Below, in pieces: positions 1 through 11,200 of a DNA stretch of 64,000 nucleotides. The notes under the pieces were generated by a model that saw nothing but the letters and a program-made list of their open reading frames with translations, made no database searches and was not told the DNA's origin. Made by a program: the position numbers and the translations under genes. Within the stretch, counting starts at the first letter, position 1; each line of letters begins with the position of its first letter. This stretch comes from Papaver somniferum (lineage: Eukaryota; Streptophyta; Magnoliopsida; Ranunculales; Papaveraceae), in contig NC_039364.1 of NCBI RefSeq assembly GCF_003573695.1, forward strand, positions 71,444,256 to 71,508,255. Reading direction: 5' to 3'.

Positions 1-1653
1 CTGATTTCTTCCATTGCACAATCAGCACATTGCATCCTAAGCATACAAAGGAATGGCAAGATAATCAGCTTGCTATGAGCACTGATTTCTTCCATTACTC
101 AATCAGTTCAATGCTTCAAAGCTCTAACCTAGCATTCCACTTCTTGACAGTGAATTAAAAACAGTGAACTAAACATGGCACTAATTAAACAGGACACATG
201 TAAACAACATCTAACAGTAACAACACACATTAACAGAACACATGATTAAACAGGAGCACCAATTTTAACAGGAGCACATTTAACAGGAGACAAACAGGAT
301 ATGAAAACAGGAAATTAAAACATGAAATTAAACAAGCACATTAACAGGAACTTAAAATTAAAACACAAATTGCAATAAAAAGTGACAGAATTTAACAGAA
401 CTTGAATTAAAATTGAAACCCTAAATTGAAATCTAATTGAAATTTAAGAACTGAATTAAACCTAAACTAACCCATTTTGGGGGTATCTCGGCTGCCCAAG
501 AACACCCTGAAATTGCTCTACAACACTCTCTATTTATAGCATACAAATACCCAATTTTTTTCAAACCCTAAAATTAGAAATTAGGGTTTTCAATTCCCAA
601 ATTTTTCACCTAAACTTTGGATTGACGTCGACCCATGTCTCTTTTCTTTCTCTCTCGGTCCTTCTCTGCCTCCAATTGCGTCAATTGCTCCCTAATTCGA
701 GGTGTTTTATCAACCTCACCTAGTCAGTTGGTGAGAGGAGTTAAAGCAACTCGGCTAGGGGATGGTGTGGTGTCGGGTGATGATGGTGAAGAGTGATGGC
801 GCTGCAGAGGTGAGTGGTAGAGATGGGTGGCAGGGAGAGGTGGTGGCGGACATGGAAGGGTATGGGGGTGGAGCAGTCCAGAGAATGAGGAGATGGAAAT
901 TGATTTAGGTTCTCTTTTGTCGATTTAGGGTGTTAGGGTTTGGTGCTCCAGTGTGTCCGGGTCATCGGTGTTGATGAACAGCGAGGATATCTGTGGATTG
1001 TGGAGTTTGGAAAGAATCGAGCGGCTAAATGGACGGATGCGAGGAGCGACCGTCGGATGCTTAAGTACAACGAAATTCACACGGCATCAGATGGAGTTAT
1101 GTGTTGTAGTGTTAAGCGGAAGTATCGAGATTTGATGCGCAGGAAAAGAAGCGATCGTTGGATTCAACTACAATCTAATCTGAAGGCTTGGATTTAGGCA
1201 CTATGGTGTTTGCAGGAGCTTCAGATTGATGCGCGATGAAGGAGCGACCATCGGATTTGATGAGATGGATCCAATCCGACGGCTGAAGATGGGGCGGTTT
1301 TGGTTATAGAAATGGGTTTGGGTAAGGGTTTTTGGGCCTTGGGTATGCCAAGCCCATATCTTCTTTAAGAACAATTCTTCCTTCTTGAGCCCATTCCCTA
1401 GCTTTTTGGACGTGCGCTCCATTCTTTGCGGCTTCCTTGCGTAATTTCTTCCGGCTTTTCACTAATTTTCTCTCTTTTCCGCTCTGCTATTCATCCAAAC
1501 TTTATTTATTACCTAAAATGCAAAATTAAGTAAAAAAATATTTATTCTTGAAAACAATGAAAATACAGAATATGGGATAAATGTAGAATTAATGCACAAA
1601 AGATGAGTTAATGCCAATAAAAAGGGATAAATATACATATTAGGCACTCATCA
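1..1653 (-). mobile_element. Inverted, diverged relic of the long LTR (start side of the LTR)
   Basis: Read on the minus strand this is the first ~1.65 kb of the LTR seen at 17401, 22528 and 27670. It starts at 1653 with the LTR terminus TGATGAGTGCC and runs through the same landmarks: the ATTAATTCTACATT segment, the ACGGTCGCTCC motifs, the GTTCTGTTAAT-rich stretch, and the AAATCAGTGCTTATAGCAAG segment at the window edge. It is clearly more diverged than the three LTRs are from each other, so it comes from an older insertion or a sister subfamily. The window edge cuts it. No protein gene is supported here; short open frames near 940-1420 are chance frames in LTR sequence. Confidence 0.85.
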
Positions 1654-1965
1654 ACTGGCACCTAACTCAGCTGGTCATCCTCGTTCCCCAAAGTTCATGC
1701 GTTCCAGTAGGTCCCAGGTTCGATCCCCCAATGGCGTAATATTGCAGAATTAACATGGAAGGTAGAGTTAGTTTGCCCCCCTTGTGACACAATCTCAGCC
1801 CCCCCCCCCCCCCCCCCCCCCCCCCCCCACCCCCACCCATCCGCTTCGGCTCCTTTGGATAGGTTATCCATGAGGCTCGTTGGTAGGCTAGAACAACAAC
1901 CTGTTCAATTAATGTAGTAGTATGTCTTTGGATCTTAGCTTGTTAGGCTTCCAACTAGTTTCATG
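1654..1965 (+). mobile_element. tRNA-derived SINE candidate with a long C tract
   Basis: Near the left end there is a box A-like motif (TAACTCAGCTGG, about 1669-1680) and a box B-like motif (GGTTCGATCCC, about 1709-1719), the split RNA polymerase III promoter typical of tRNA-derived SINEs. There is no cloverleaf, so it is not a tRNA gene. A run of about 28 C interrupted by A follows at 1800-1836. The 3' limit is uncertain because a LINE tail starts near 1968. It abuts the LTR relic exactly at 1653. Confidence 0.5.
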
Positions 1966-1967
1966 TA

Positions 1968-2054
1968 ATAATCGTTATTATTTATTTATTATTATTAAAA
2001 AGAAAAAAAAAATAATACACATCGGTAGAAGGTAGCCGAGCGAAAAGCTGGACC
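1968..2054 (-). mobile_element. Extreme 3' remnant of a non-LTR retroelement with (TAA)n tail
   Basis: On the minus strand, 2054-2028 encodes a short relic similar to the shared C-terminal signature (QLVARLPSI-like) of the three larger copies to the right. A TAA/TAAA-rich tail follows to about 1968. It looks like a severely 5'-truncated insertion of the same family. Confidence 0.5.
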
Positions 2055-2056
2055 CT

Positions 2057-3535
2057 TATTATTATTATTATTATTAACAAAAGAATCAAATACAAGGTAC
2101 AATATCGATAGAGGGCAACCTAGCAACAAGTTGAGCCCCTACACCTTTTTGAATTCAAATACCTAATGTATACAAAAGAAAATTACCTATTTTGTAATTG
2201 AGATCATGATTAGCTATACAGTTTCTCAACCTCTTCAAAAGAAACACCATGTCTTCACTAAGTTCGCCTAAAGTGGAGAAAGCAAGAACGCCAAAACCAA
2301 ACCCATGAGTAGATATCTTATCCAAATGTTTTTCCCTCTTGCGTGAAATAGCATTAGAAATGGCAACACCCGGAACGAAAGTTCGACCATGAATACCGGA
2401 AAAAGGTGAAACACCCGTAACATCAAAACAAAAATCTTGCCCGTTAACCCAATTACATACAAGAATGTCGGTCGGTTTCAAATCCTTACCGTCATCCGAT
2501 GAGAGCCCAAGATTGACCTCTTTTCTAGCTGGAACTCCATCCTTGTAAAATATATCCGAAACAATATCCCTAACAAAATCATGTCTAAACTTTACGCCCA
2601 CCTCACTTGCACAATGAAGAGCATGATCACCATAAACATCCATTTTCCTCTTACAACAAGCAAAAACATCAATAGTATTAAACATAGGTATTCCAAGTCT
2701 ATAACTAACAACTTCCCTGAATTGACGAGGTCCAAGTGTCTGATTAAGCCCATATATTGGTATAACTTTGAGGTAATCCTGAGCATGATCAAGCCTATTG
2801 CTTTGCCAAAGTATAGTATCACGTTCTGACATAACAAATTTGGAAGGCATATCTTTATTAACAACCTCAAAATACTGTATTGCCAAAGATTTCATAGGAC
2901 GTGTGGCAATAGTGTCGATATTTAAAGAAGACAGCTCACATACCTGCATGAACAATGACAAGGCACGCTGAAAGCAAAGGCTTGACTCAGATTCCGGTGG
3001 AAGATTAAGGATGATCTCCTGCAGGTTTCTTGTTTGATAAAAAGAAGCAAGAAAGCAGTATTTACTCGTATCTTCCATCGTGTGAACTCCCAAACCCCCA
3101 TCCTTCATTGGCAGCGTAGCAATACGTTGTTGAAGGAGCCCAAACCCTGCACCATCTCCTGTAACAATATGCTGCAGAAACTGTATCAAGGGGTGATCAT
3201 AACAAGAAATAATTTGTTGAAGAGCCTCATGTTGGTTAGTTCTCAGATTGAAATACATCTTTGAAACACCTGCGTAACTACGTAATAGTAATAACTCACT
3301 CTGCGGGTCATGTATTGCTTTACAGACTCCATGAGCTGTAAAGTTTTATCAATTTTATACTTCACAAGGTCACTGCAAAACTGCAGATTACAACTCACCG
3401 GCCCTCCCAACAGCTTAACACCACGAGTAGGTCTACTAATGTTAGCTGGAAAGACTCCATCAGCTTGACTTCTAGGATCAACGCAGGACCAAAATAACTC
3501 TGTCTTGTGAACATCAAGATGTAGCAGAAAAAAAT
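2057..3535 (-). pseudogene. Non-LTR retroelement copy A: RT C-terminus plus restriction-like endonuclease module
   Basis: Minus-strand reading: a segment with HKTELFW and LLGGPVS (3530-3260), a one-base frame change near 3258, then a 367-residue open frame to 2155. The frame contains a zinc-finger-like CCKRKMDVYGDHALHC, then KFRHD, then KPTDIL followed 15 residues later by an Asp in CFDVTG. This order (Cys/His knuckle, R-H-D, PD...D) matches the restriction-like endonuclease of R2/NeSL-type LINEs; that assignment is my inference. The C-terminal QLVARLPSI signature lies in another frame at 2100-2150, then a (TAA)n tail at 2057-2080. The 5' end stops at ~3535, against the tail of copy B, so it is 5'-truncated and dead. 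Confidence 0.7.
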
Positions 3536-3539
3536 AACC

Positions 3540-5130
3540 AAATTTTTTTTTATTATTATTATTATTATAAATAAATAAATAACCAAAAAAATTATACAGA
3601 GTTGTTTTATATGGTTGGGAGCCTAGCAACAAATTGCGTCCCAACACCTTTTTGGATAGCGATCACTATCCTATGGAAAAGATAACCGCTTATCTTGTAA
3701 TTAGCATTGTAATCAACTAAGCAATTCATCAATCTATTAAGAAACACAATAAAATCATCTCCTAACTCTCCTAATGTTGAGAAAGCCAAGACACTAAATC
3801 CATGACCATGAGATGTGCATTGATCCAAATATTTAGCGCGTTTGCGATTAATGGCGGCAGAAATAGCACGTCCTGGAGTAAAGCTACGGAATCCATCGCC
3901 AGCAAAAGGTGAGACCCCGGTGACATCAAAGCAAGAATCTTGACCATTTTCCCAATTATATACAAGAAGATCAGCAGGTTTTAGGCCCTACCACCGTCGA
4001 AGGATCCCAAAGAGACTTCCTTTCTAGCAGCAACACCCGCCTTGTAACATATATCCATGCTCACATCACGAACTAAATCGTGTCTAAATTTAACACCAAC
4101 CTCGTTCGCACAATGCAAGGCATGATCCCCGAAAGTATCCATAAGATGATTACAACATGGGCAGGTACTTCCATCTGCGAAAAGTGGCACACCTAGGCGG
4201 TACTGAAGAACAACCCTAAATTGTCTTGGCCCAAGATTTTGATTGAGCCCAACAATGGGAATAGCCTTAAGAAAATCTAGTGCATGAGCCATCTGATTGC
4301 TCTTCCAAAGAATCACATCTCTAGTAGATAAAGCAAGCGTATTGGGCACCTCCTTCTTGACAACAACAAAGTATCATACTGCCAATGCTCTCATAGGATG
4401 TGGGGCAATATCTTTGATATCGAAAGAAGAGGAAGAAAGACCACAGACCTGCATGTAGTTGCTTAGGGATGACTGGAAGATATGGCTTGGTGTAGAAGCG
4501 TCCACAATACATAAGATGGTGTTCTGCAAGGCTTGATCCTGGATGCAAGAAGCGAGGTAGTTGTACTGGATAGTGTCAGCCATGGTGTACACTCCCAACC
4601 CTCCGTCTTTGATGGTCAAAGTGGCAAACCTACGTTGGACAGGGCCGAAACCAGTAGCATCACCTGTGATAAGATGTTGTAGATACTGAAACAGGTGATG
4701 ATCGTAGTGATTAATTGCAGTGGAAAGGACTTGAGGATTGGTAGTGCGGAGAGTAAAATACAACTTTGAAACACCGATGCAGCTGCGCAAGAGGAGAAGC
4801 TCACATTGTGCATCGCGTAGCTTCTTCACACAGATCACGAGATGAATAGTTTTATCCACTCTGGCCATCATTAACTCACTGCTATATTGAGGATCTAAAC
4901 TGACTGGTCCACCCAATAACTTGACTCCACCACTAGCTCTGCCAATGTTTTTAGGAAATACACCATCCGCAAGACACCTAGGGTCAGGGGAGGGCCAAAA
5001 ATCTCGGTCTTGTTTATGTTAAAATTTAAGCCTCTAGCACCACCCTCATTCTGTATTATCTGCAATGCTTTGGAAACTTCAAGCGTGTCTCCAATGATGG
5101 TACCATCATCCAGGTACCAGGAGTGGAGAT
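3540..5130 (-). pseudogene. Non-LTR retroelement copy B: from RT catalytic motif to 3' end
   Basis: This is the longest copy. On the minus strand, ~5130-4920 contains YLDDGTIIGDT, the reverse transcriptase motif C with its two catalytic Asp, then NKTEIF. 4916-4374 encodes the thumb-like region (LLLLRSCIGVSKLYF; GDATGFGPVQRR). A TGA near 4376 and frame changes near 4349 and 3985 break the frame. The endonuclease-like part shows CPCCNHLMDTFGDHALHC, KFRHD, a KPADLL segment and CFDVTG. It ends with the shared QFVARLPTI at 3607-3640 and a (TAA)n/(TAAA)n tail at 3546-3585. Truncation at about 5130 removes the palm motifs and all N-terminal domains. Confidence 0.75.
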
Positions 5131-5319
5131 AACTTTACATTTGAAGTTTGAAGTTTTTTTATTTGAAGTTTTAAATTTTTTTCTTAAATTTTTTATAACT
5201 TTACGGTGTTTTCACCAAAAAAACTTAAAAACAACTAAATTTAAAATCAGAAATATTTAATATTTCTCAAATGTGTAATTAAAGTACAAGAAACTTAAGT
5301 AAGATCAGAAGGCAAAACA
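5131..5319. other. AT-rich spacer between retroelement copies
   Basis: Low-complexity AT-rich DNA with short runs such as TTTGAAGTTT. No gene, RNA or terminal repeat is visible. Confidence 0.5.
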
Positions 5320-6590
5320 ATAGTTGGAAGCCGAGCAACAAGCTGGCTTCCAACCCCCTTTCTGAATAGCTACACTTATTCAGTAAAACAAAAAATTGCA
5401 TATTTTGGAAGTTGAATCATGTCTAGTAAGAAATTTTTTCAGTCTCTTTAAGAAAACCACAAACTCATCACCAAGCTCGCCCAAAGTCGTGAAAGCCAAG
5501 GTACCAAAGCAATAACCATGTCTAGAACAAATGTCGAGATATTTGTTACGTTTATGGTCAACAACACGAGAGATAGCCACACCAGGCGAAAAGGTCTGCA
5601 CACCATTACCAGTAAAGGGAGAAACACCGGTAACATCAAAACCAGTGGCTCGACCGTTATCCCAGTTAAGGACCAAAATATCGACAAGTCTAGTTTCATT
5701 ACTATTAGTAGAAAGGAAACCAAGAGAAGCCTCGTTTTTAGCTTGTACACCAACTCTAAAGCAAATATCAGACAAGGTAACACGCACAACGTCATGACGA
5801 AATTTTAAGCCAACTTCATGCACACAATGAATAACATGATCACCAAAAACATCCATATTTTTCCCACAACAAGAACAACGACTATCCTTGGCAAATAAAG
5901 GAACACCCAACCTATAACCGAGAATTGCACTAAATTGAAGAGGCCCAATTTTTTGTCCCAAACCCTTTATAGGAATGGCATCAAGTAGTCTTGAGGAGGG
6001 GTGAGCATTTTACATTTGTGCGGATGGATGCCCGGACCGTTCGCTAATGGGTTGGACGGGGATGGGATTTTTGAAATCCAACGGATTACGGATTGGACCC
6101 GGATGCAACCCTGAAAATTCGTTGGACATCCATACCCGTTAGATTAAGGGCATTCATATAGTTTTTAGAAAATATATAGATAGTTTTGGAATTTTTAAGG
6201 TGTTTGCTTGGAGTGTTGTCCATGACACTTCTATATTTATATACATATATAAAATGTGTAAGTTCTATAAGAAGTCATCTATATTGGCTTTATTTTTTTC
6301 ATTATAAATTTTAACTAACACAAATTCATTGGATTATCCGCACCCAATCTGTTTATCCATGCATCCATTAGGTGCAAATCCGTTGGATGTTGGATTGGAT
6401 GCGGATGCCAAATTTGAAATCCGTAGTGAATTGGATTGGATGCGGATGAAGTAAAAACCGGTCCATGCTCACCCTTAGTCTTGAATATGCTTGATCTTAT
6501 TGTTCTCCCACAAGGCGAGATCTCGTTGCGTCATACAATACTTTGAAGGCATCTCTTTCATCACATGATCAAAATACATAGCTGCCAATT
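5320..6590 (-). pseudogene. Non-LTR retroelement copy C, split by a hAT-type element
   Basis: 5961-5380 (-) is a 193-residue open frame with CSCCGKNMDVFGDHVIHC, KFRHD and FDVTGVSPF. The first catalytic-type motif reads RLVDIL instead of the P-x-D of copies A and B. The 3' signature QLVARLPTI lies at about 5320-5355. Upstream coding continues beyond the hAT insertion: 6478-6590 (-) encodes a YFDHVMKEMPSKYC-like stretch that aligns with YFEVVNKDMPSKFV of copy A. The copy was therefore continuous before the insertion at 5995-6476. It is 5'-truncated near 6590, where A-rich DNA begins. Confidence 0.7.
5987..6484. mobile_element. Non-autonomous hAT-type element (482 bp) with 8-bp target duplication
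   Basis: The element spans 5995-6476. Its ends are near-inverted: AGGGGTGAGCAT on the left, AAGGGTGAGCAT read inward from the right. It is flanked by perfect 8-bp direct repeats AGTCTTGA at 5987-5994 and 6477-6484, the hAT signature length. The inside is non-coding and repeats GGATGCGGAT/ATCCGTTGGAT-like segments. The host sequence is a retroelement frame that becomes continuous when the element and one repeat are removed, which confirms the boundaries. Confidence 0.85.
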
Positions 6591-6787
6591 TAAAATTAAT
6601 AAAAAAAGAAATTAAAAATTAAAAAATAAAAAATAATAAAAAATAAAATTTAATAATACTTAAAAAGGATAAGTTGGACTTTTTATACTTTTAAGGCACC
6701 TCTTAGCAGGATAGTTAAGATGAGAAAATACTTTATATCCCACAACCGCAATTAATCGACATACCCCTAATTGTGGGTTCAAATAAA
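6591..6787. other. A-rich intergenic stretch
   Basis: AAAATTAAAAA-type low-complexity sequence to about 6660, then unremarkable DNA. I see no feature in it. Confidence 0.4.
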
Positions 6788-7594
6788 AAGGTTATTATTG
6801 GGGCATCACATTTCATTAGAGGGGCGTCACCTAATAGGACAAAACGGGTCACCCATAAGTAATATCAAAAACCCCTTATCTCAAATAATTTTGTAATGAC
6901 TAAACAACCCTTATTTAGTTAATTTTAATTTAATTTAATTAGATAAAAATTAAATTAATGAATTTTGTTGTATACTTGGTGAATTCGGGGACAAAGTTTT
7001 TGTGGGAAGAAAAACTGGCCGTAAAATAAACTTCTACGGTTGGAAATAATCCAAATCTAGACGTAAAATCACTTCTATGGTTGGAAATATTCCAAACCTG
7101 GACGTAAAATCAGATTCTACGGTTGGAATTAAAAGGAACCTGGACGTAAAATGAGCTTCTACGGTTGGAACTAATTCAAACCTGGACGTAAAACTACATG
7201 CAAGTAAAATTCTACGGTTGGAATTAATCCAAACCTGGACGTAAAATCACTTCTACGGTTGGAAATAATCCAAACCTAGACGTAAAATCACTTCTACGGT
7301 TGGAATGAAAAGAAAACTGCACGTAAAATCGGATTCTACGGTTGGAATTAAAAGAAACCTGGACGTAAAATGAGCTTTTATGGTTGAAACTAATCCAAAC
7401 CTGGACTTAAAATTACATGCAAATAAAATTCTACGGTTGGAATTAATCCAAACCTGCACGTAAAATCACTTCTAGTTAAAGGATAATCTAGACATTTTGT
7501 ATATGTGTTAGGATATCTCACAACCATTTTTTTTGGACATTAAGAATCCAAGTGAAGCCCCTCTATTGGGGGTGTGACGCCGAATAATAGCCTT
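6788..7594. mobile_element. Foldback/MITE-like element with ~43-bp terminal inverted repeats
   Basis: The left end AAGGTTATTATTGGGGCATC (6788 on) matches the inward reading of the right end, AAGGCTATTATTCGGCGTC (7594 back). The similarity continues through AGAGGGGC and TTCAC/GTCAC to about 43 bp. No convincing target duplication is visible. The interior is mostly the minisatellite at 7020-7475. The right end lies just upstream of the presumed 5' leader of the Myb/SANT-like gene. Confidence 0.6.
7020..7475 (+). repeat. Minisatellite, 41/52-bp units in a 5-unit higher-order repeat
   Basis: Units begin CGTAAAAT and contain TTCTACGGTTGGAA. Most are 41-42 bp; every fifth is ~52 bp with an extra ACATGCAAGTAAA-type insert. 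The series of five variants starting at 7062 repeats in the same order from 7281, a higher-order period of about 219 bp. The open frame on the minus strand at 7253-7459 is a by-product of the repeat. Confidence 0.85.
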
Positions 7595-8263
7595 CTTAAA
7601 TGTCGACGTATATATCACAGGCAAAACCTAGAGTTTGGTTCTAAAAGTTACCCTCAACCTCAAGTGGGTTTATCGTTAGAACATAATTTTCTGGTTCGAT
7701 TTCATGCCGCCAAGAGAAAACGTTTCCTCCTCAGCCCGGTTCTAGGGTTTTCTCCCTGTGCTCGTCTTTTTATTCAGCTAGTTAGAACCCTAACAAGGTA
7801 AACCTTTCTCACTCTCTCTCTGATGGGTTTCGAGAAAATTTGTGCTTGATTTCAGACTGTTTTTAGGGTTAGGAATAAATCAATTAGAAGTACTATACTT
7901 GTAAAGATTTATTGTATGGGAATGTATGTGTTAAACTGTGATGAAGATTTTGATGTGTACCTAGATTTTTCTGGCATCAAATCCTGGTAAACAAATTAGA
8001 TGAATTTCGCTCCGTTGAACAACATTTCGTTCCCATAAAATCAAAATTCAGATAATCCCATATCTATATAGAGGGACTAAACTGACTGGTGCAAAAAAAA
8101 AAATAAAGGAGTAGAATTTGGAAAGAATTTTCCAGTAAGTAGACCCAAGCCATTGAAAAGTTAATCTCGCTATTAAACTAATGATGAGCTATTAAACTAA
8201 TGATGAACTGAGATGGGTAGTGAACCTACATTTTGATTATTGTTTTCTCTACTTGTTGAAGTT
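7595..8263 (+). other. Probable 5' leader and leader intron of the Myb/SANT-like gene
   Basis: A likely leader exon ends at AACAAG|GTAAACC (intron start near 7799). The intron would end at TTGAAG (8260-8261), two bases before the ATG at 8264. The transcription start is not determined. The remainder is AT-rich intron sequence. Confidence 0.45.
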
Positions 8264-11200
8264 ATGGATACTGAAACTGCTACTAATATTGATCGAGCGA
8301 GGACGAAATGGACGCCAACTATGGATCGCTGTTTTATTGACATAATGCTTGAGCAAGTGCATTGTGGAAATAAAATTCATAATTCATTTCGCAAAAAAGC
8401 ATGGGTGGAAATGGTAACAGCATTTAACGAGAAAGCTGGATTACAGTTGGGCAAGGAGGTTTTGAGGAATAGATCAAAAAAATTGAGGATGCAATACAGT
8501 GCTGTGAAGGTTCTCCTTGATCAAGATGGATTTCAATGGGATCAAACAAGAAACATGGTTACAGCTGATAGTGATGTTTGGGACACTTATTTAAAGGTGT
8601 GTTCTTATTCCTTACAGTTAATAAGGTATGTATCCTCTATTAATTTGTTTTATCATATGTGAAATATACAGGCTCATCCAGAAGCACAAACTTTGAAAAC
8701 TAAAAGTATTCCGAATTTTGATGATTTGCGCGTCATATATGGAAATGAAACTGCCTATGGAAGAAACAATGCTTTGAGTAATCATCCTTGCCTCATCGAC
8801 AATATTCCAGCAATGGAGACTGATGGAGTCGCTGGAGGCGTTCTTTCTCCGACTACTATGTCCATGTTAAATGAAGGTCATGTGGTAAGGTATTGGCAAT
8901 TGAAAAAGCTAGTTGGATATCTTGGTCTTTGTTCATTGTTTATGCTTCTTCTTATCTCTCTTATAAGTGACATTGATTAACATCATCTAGGACAAGTAAC
9001 ATTGCATACTTGTGACAGACTTCTGAGAAAATAGCATACAATTACAATCTGATATTTTGTGGTGACGGGTAGTATAGAATTTTCATATGTGAGCTGGTTC
9101 GTATTATGTGTGAATATATTTTCCAGAAAAATGCCTGTAAACGAGTCTCCTTTTTTGTTTATTTATTATCTTTCATTTGAACCCGGCATCTAATATCTGA
9201 AACATTGTCGAAGTTTCAAGATTATTGTATCCACTTTCCTTGATTACACTCGATACTACCCAGACTCGAACCAAGTAACACCTCATGTTATTAATATCCA
9301 TTTGGAACCATGATTTTTGATTTGTCACTTATCTTGACAGGTATTCTCAGCTAGGAGAAGATAGTGTAACCCCAGTTAGTACTGATCGTTCAAGGACTAC
9401 TTGGACACCCACCATGGATCGATATTTCATTGGGATTATGGTAGACCAGGTTCGTAAAGGGAACAAGAGCGGCAATGTCTTTCGTAAAAAAGCATGGAAG
9501 CACATGGTTGTATTATTTAACACAAAATTCAGGTTACAATTGGACAAGGAAGTTCTGAGGAATAGAGCCAAAAAATTGAGGATACTGTACCTTGCTATGA
9601 GAACACTTCTTAACAAAGACGAGTTCCACTGGGATGAAACACGGCAAATGATCGCAGCTGATGATAATGTATGGGATGATTATCTGAAGGTAGGTTTTTA
9701 ATTATCAACTCTTATTTTCAAAGTCTTCCATGCTTTTTGTAAGTTAGCAGTTGCTTACCTATGTTTGTTGCAGCTGCATCCCGAGGCACGCTCTTACAGA
9801 ACAAAGACGTTGCCGAATTACTCTAATCTGGGTGTGGTATATGGATGTGAACCTGCTACTGGAAGATTGAACCAGTTGGACCAGATGCACGACAGCAAGG
9901 ATCAAGAAGTGAAAAATGAAGTAGGTCCAGGAAGTTCACACTCTCCAGTAACATCATCTGTCCATGAAGATCTTTTTATGGTAAGCCATGACAAGGTTTA
10001 AGCTTTGTTTATTCTATTTTCAGTTTTCCCATCACTGGCAAGTAATTATGGCAGTTAATCTGAAAGGTTTATTGTTTTTTTAACAAACTCCCAAAAAATA
10101 TTCACTTACAAGATTTTTTATAATCATAAACGAGAACGAGCCTAAAGGCGGTCTCTTCCTCAATATTGTTCTTTAAATGTTCTGTGAGATTTTTGTTCTT
10201 TCTTTTTTAGATTAATGAATGCTCTTGTACCACCTGTAGGCCTCCCAAATTATTGCAGTGGAAACACCCTTGAGCACTGATCGTTCAAAGACTAATTGGA
10301 CTCCACCAATGGATAACTTTTTCATTGAAATTATGATAGAACATGTGAATGAAGGTTATAAGATTGGTAAGACGTTTCACAGAGAAGCGTGGCTCTACAT
10401 GTTGGAGTTATTCAACAATAAATTTGGATTACAGTTGGATAAGGAAGTATTGAAGAATCGGTATAAGAAACTGAGGACGCAATACAATGCTATTAACCTT
10501 CTTTTGGACAATGGGTTTCAGTGGGACGAAGCACGGCAACTGGTGACAGCTGATGACTGTGTCTGGGATGATTATCTCCAGGTATGTTCATTCGTGAAAT
10601 CAAATATATTATTGCACCATAGGTAGTAAACTTTCATCTAATTTAACTTGAATCTCCCAAACAAAGACTTGGATGAAACCCCAAGATTCCAGTTGGCAGT
10701 TTAGGACGTAAAACTGGGACAACGGATTTGCCTGTGCAAGTTGGTGCGCAAACTCTGAGTCCCATCGATGGGGTTTCAAAGATGGTTGCATTTAAAGTAT
10801 GCGGCACCAAACCACTAAATATGGTGTGATGTTGCTCCCCGCTAAACCAGTGAGTGAGCCGAAGGTTTTTTTTACCACAAGGCGCATGAGTACGATTTCA
10901 TTGAAAGAAACTAACCTTAGAATATTTGCAGGAACACCCTGAAGCGCGATCATATAGAACCAAGACTGTTCCGAACTATAATAGTTTGCGTGTGATTTAT
11001 GGTGATTCTATTCCTGACACCAAATACGGCGGGGCAGGGCATCATGACAATTCGAAAAGCGTTCAAACACAAGTATTTGGTACCCCACAATATCCATTAG
11101 TATCTTCTCCCTGTGAAGATGTAGCCGACGATTATATGCAAGAAGGGTCATCAGACTCGGATGAGGGATTGGACATAATTATTGGAGGGAGCAGTAAGCG

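Noticed and set aside
940..1422. Open frames in the inverted LTR relic
   Set aside because: Sequence is LTR-derived and non-coding in the intact copies.
1669..1719. Possible tRNA gene
   Set aside because: Box A and B motifs are present but no acceptor, D or anticodon stem pairing is evident; SINE head fits better.
7020..7475. CRISPR-like array
   Set aside because: Units are contiguous degenerate repeats without unique spacers, in a plant genome; it is a minisatellite.
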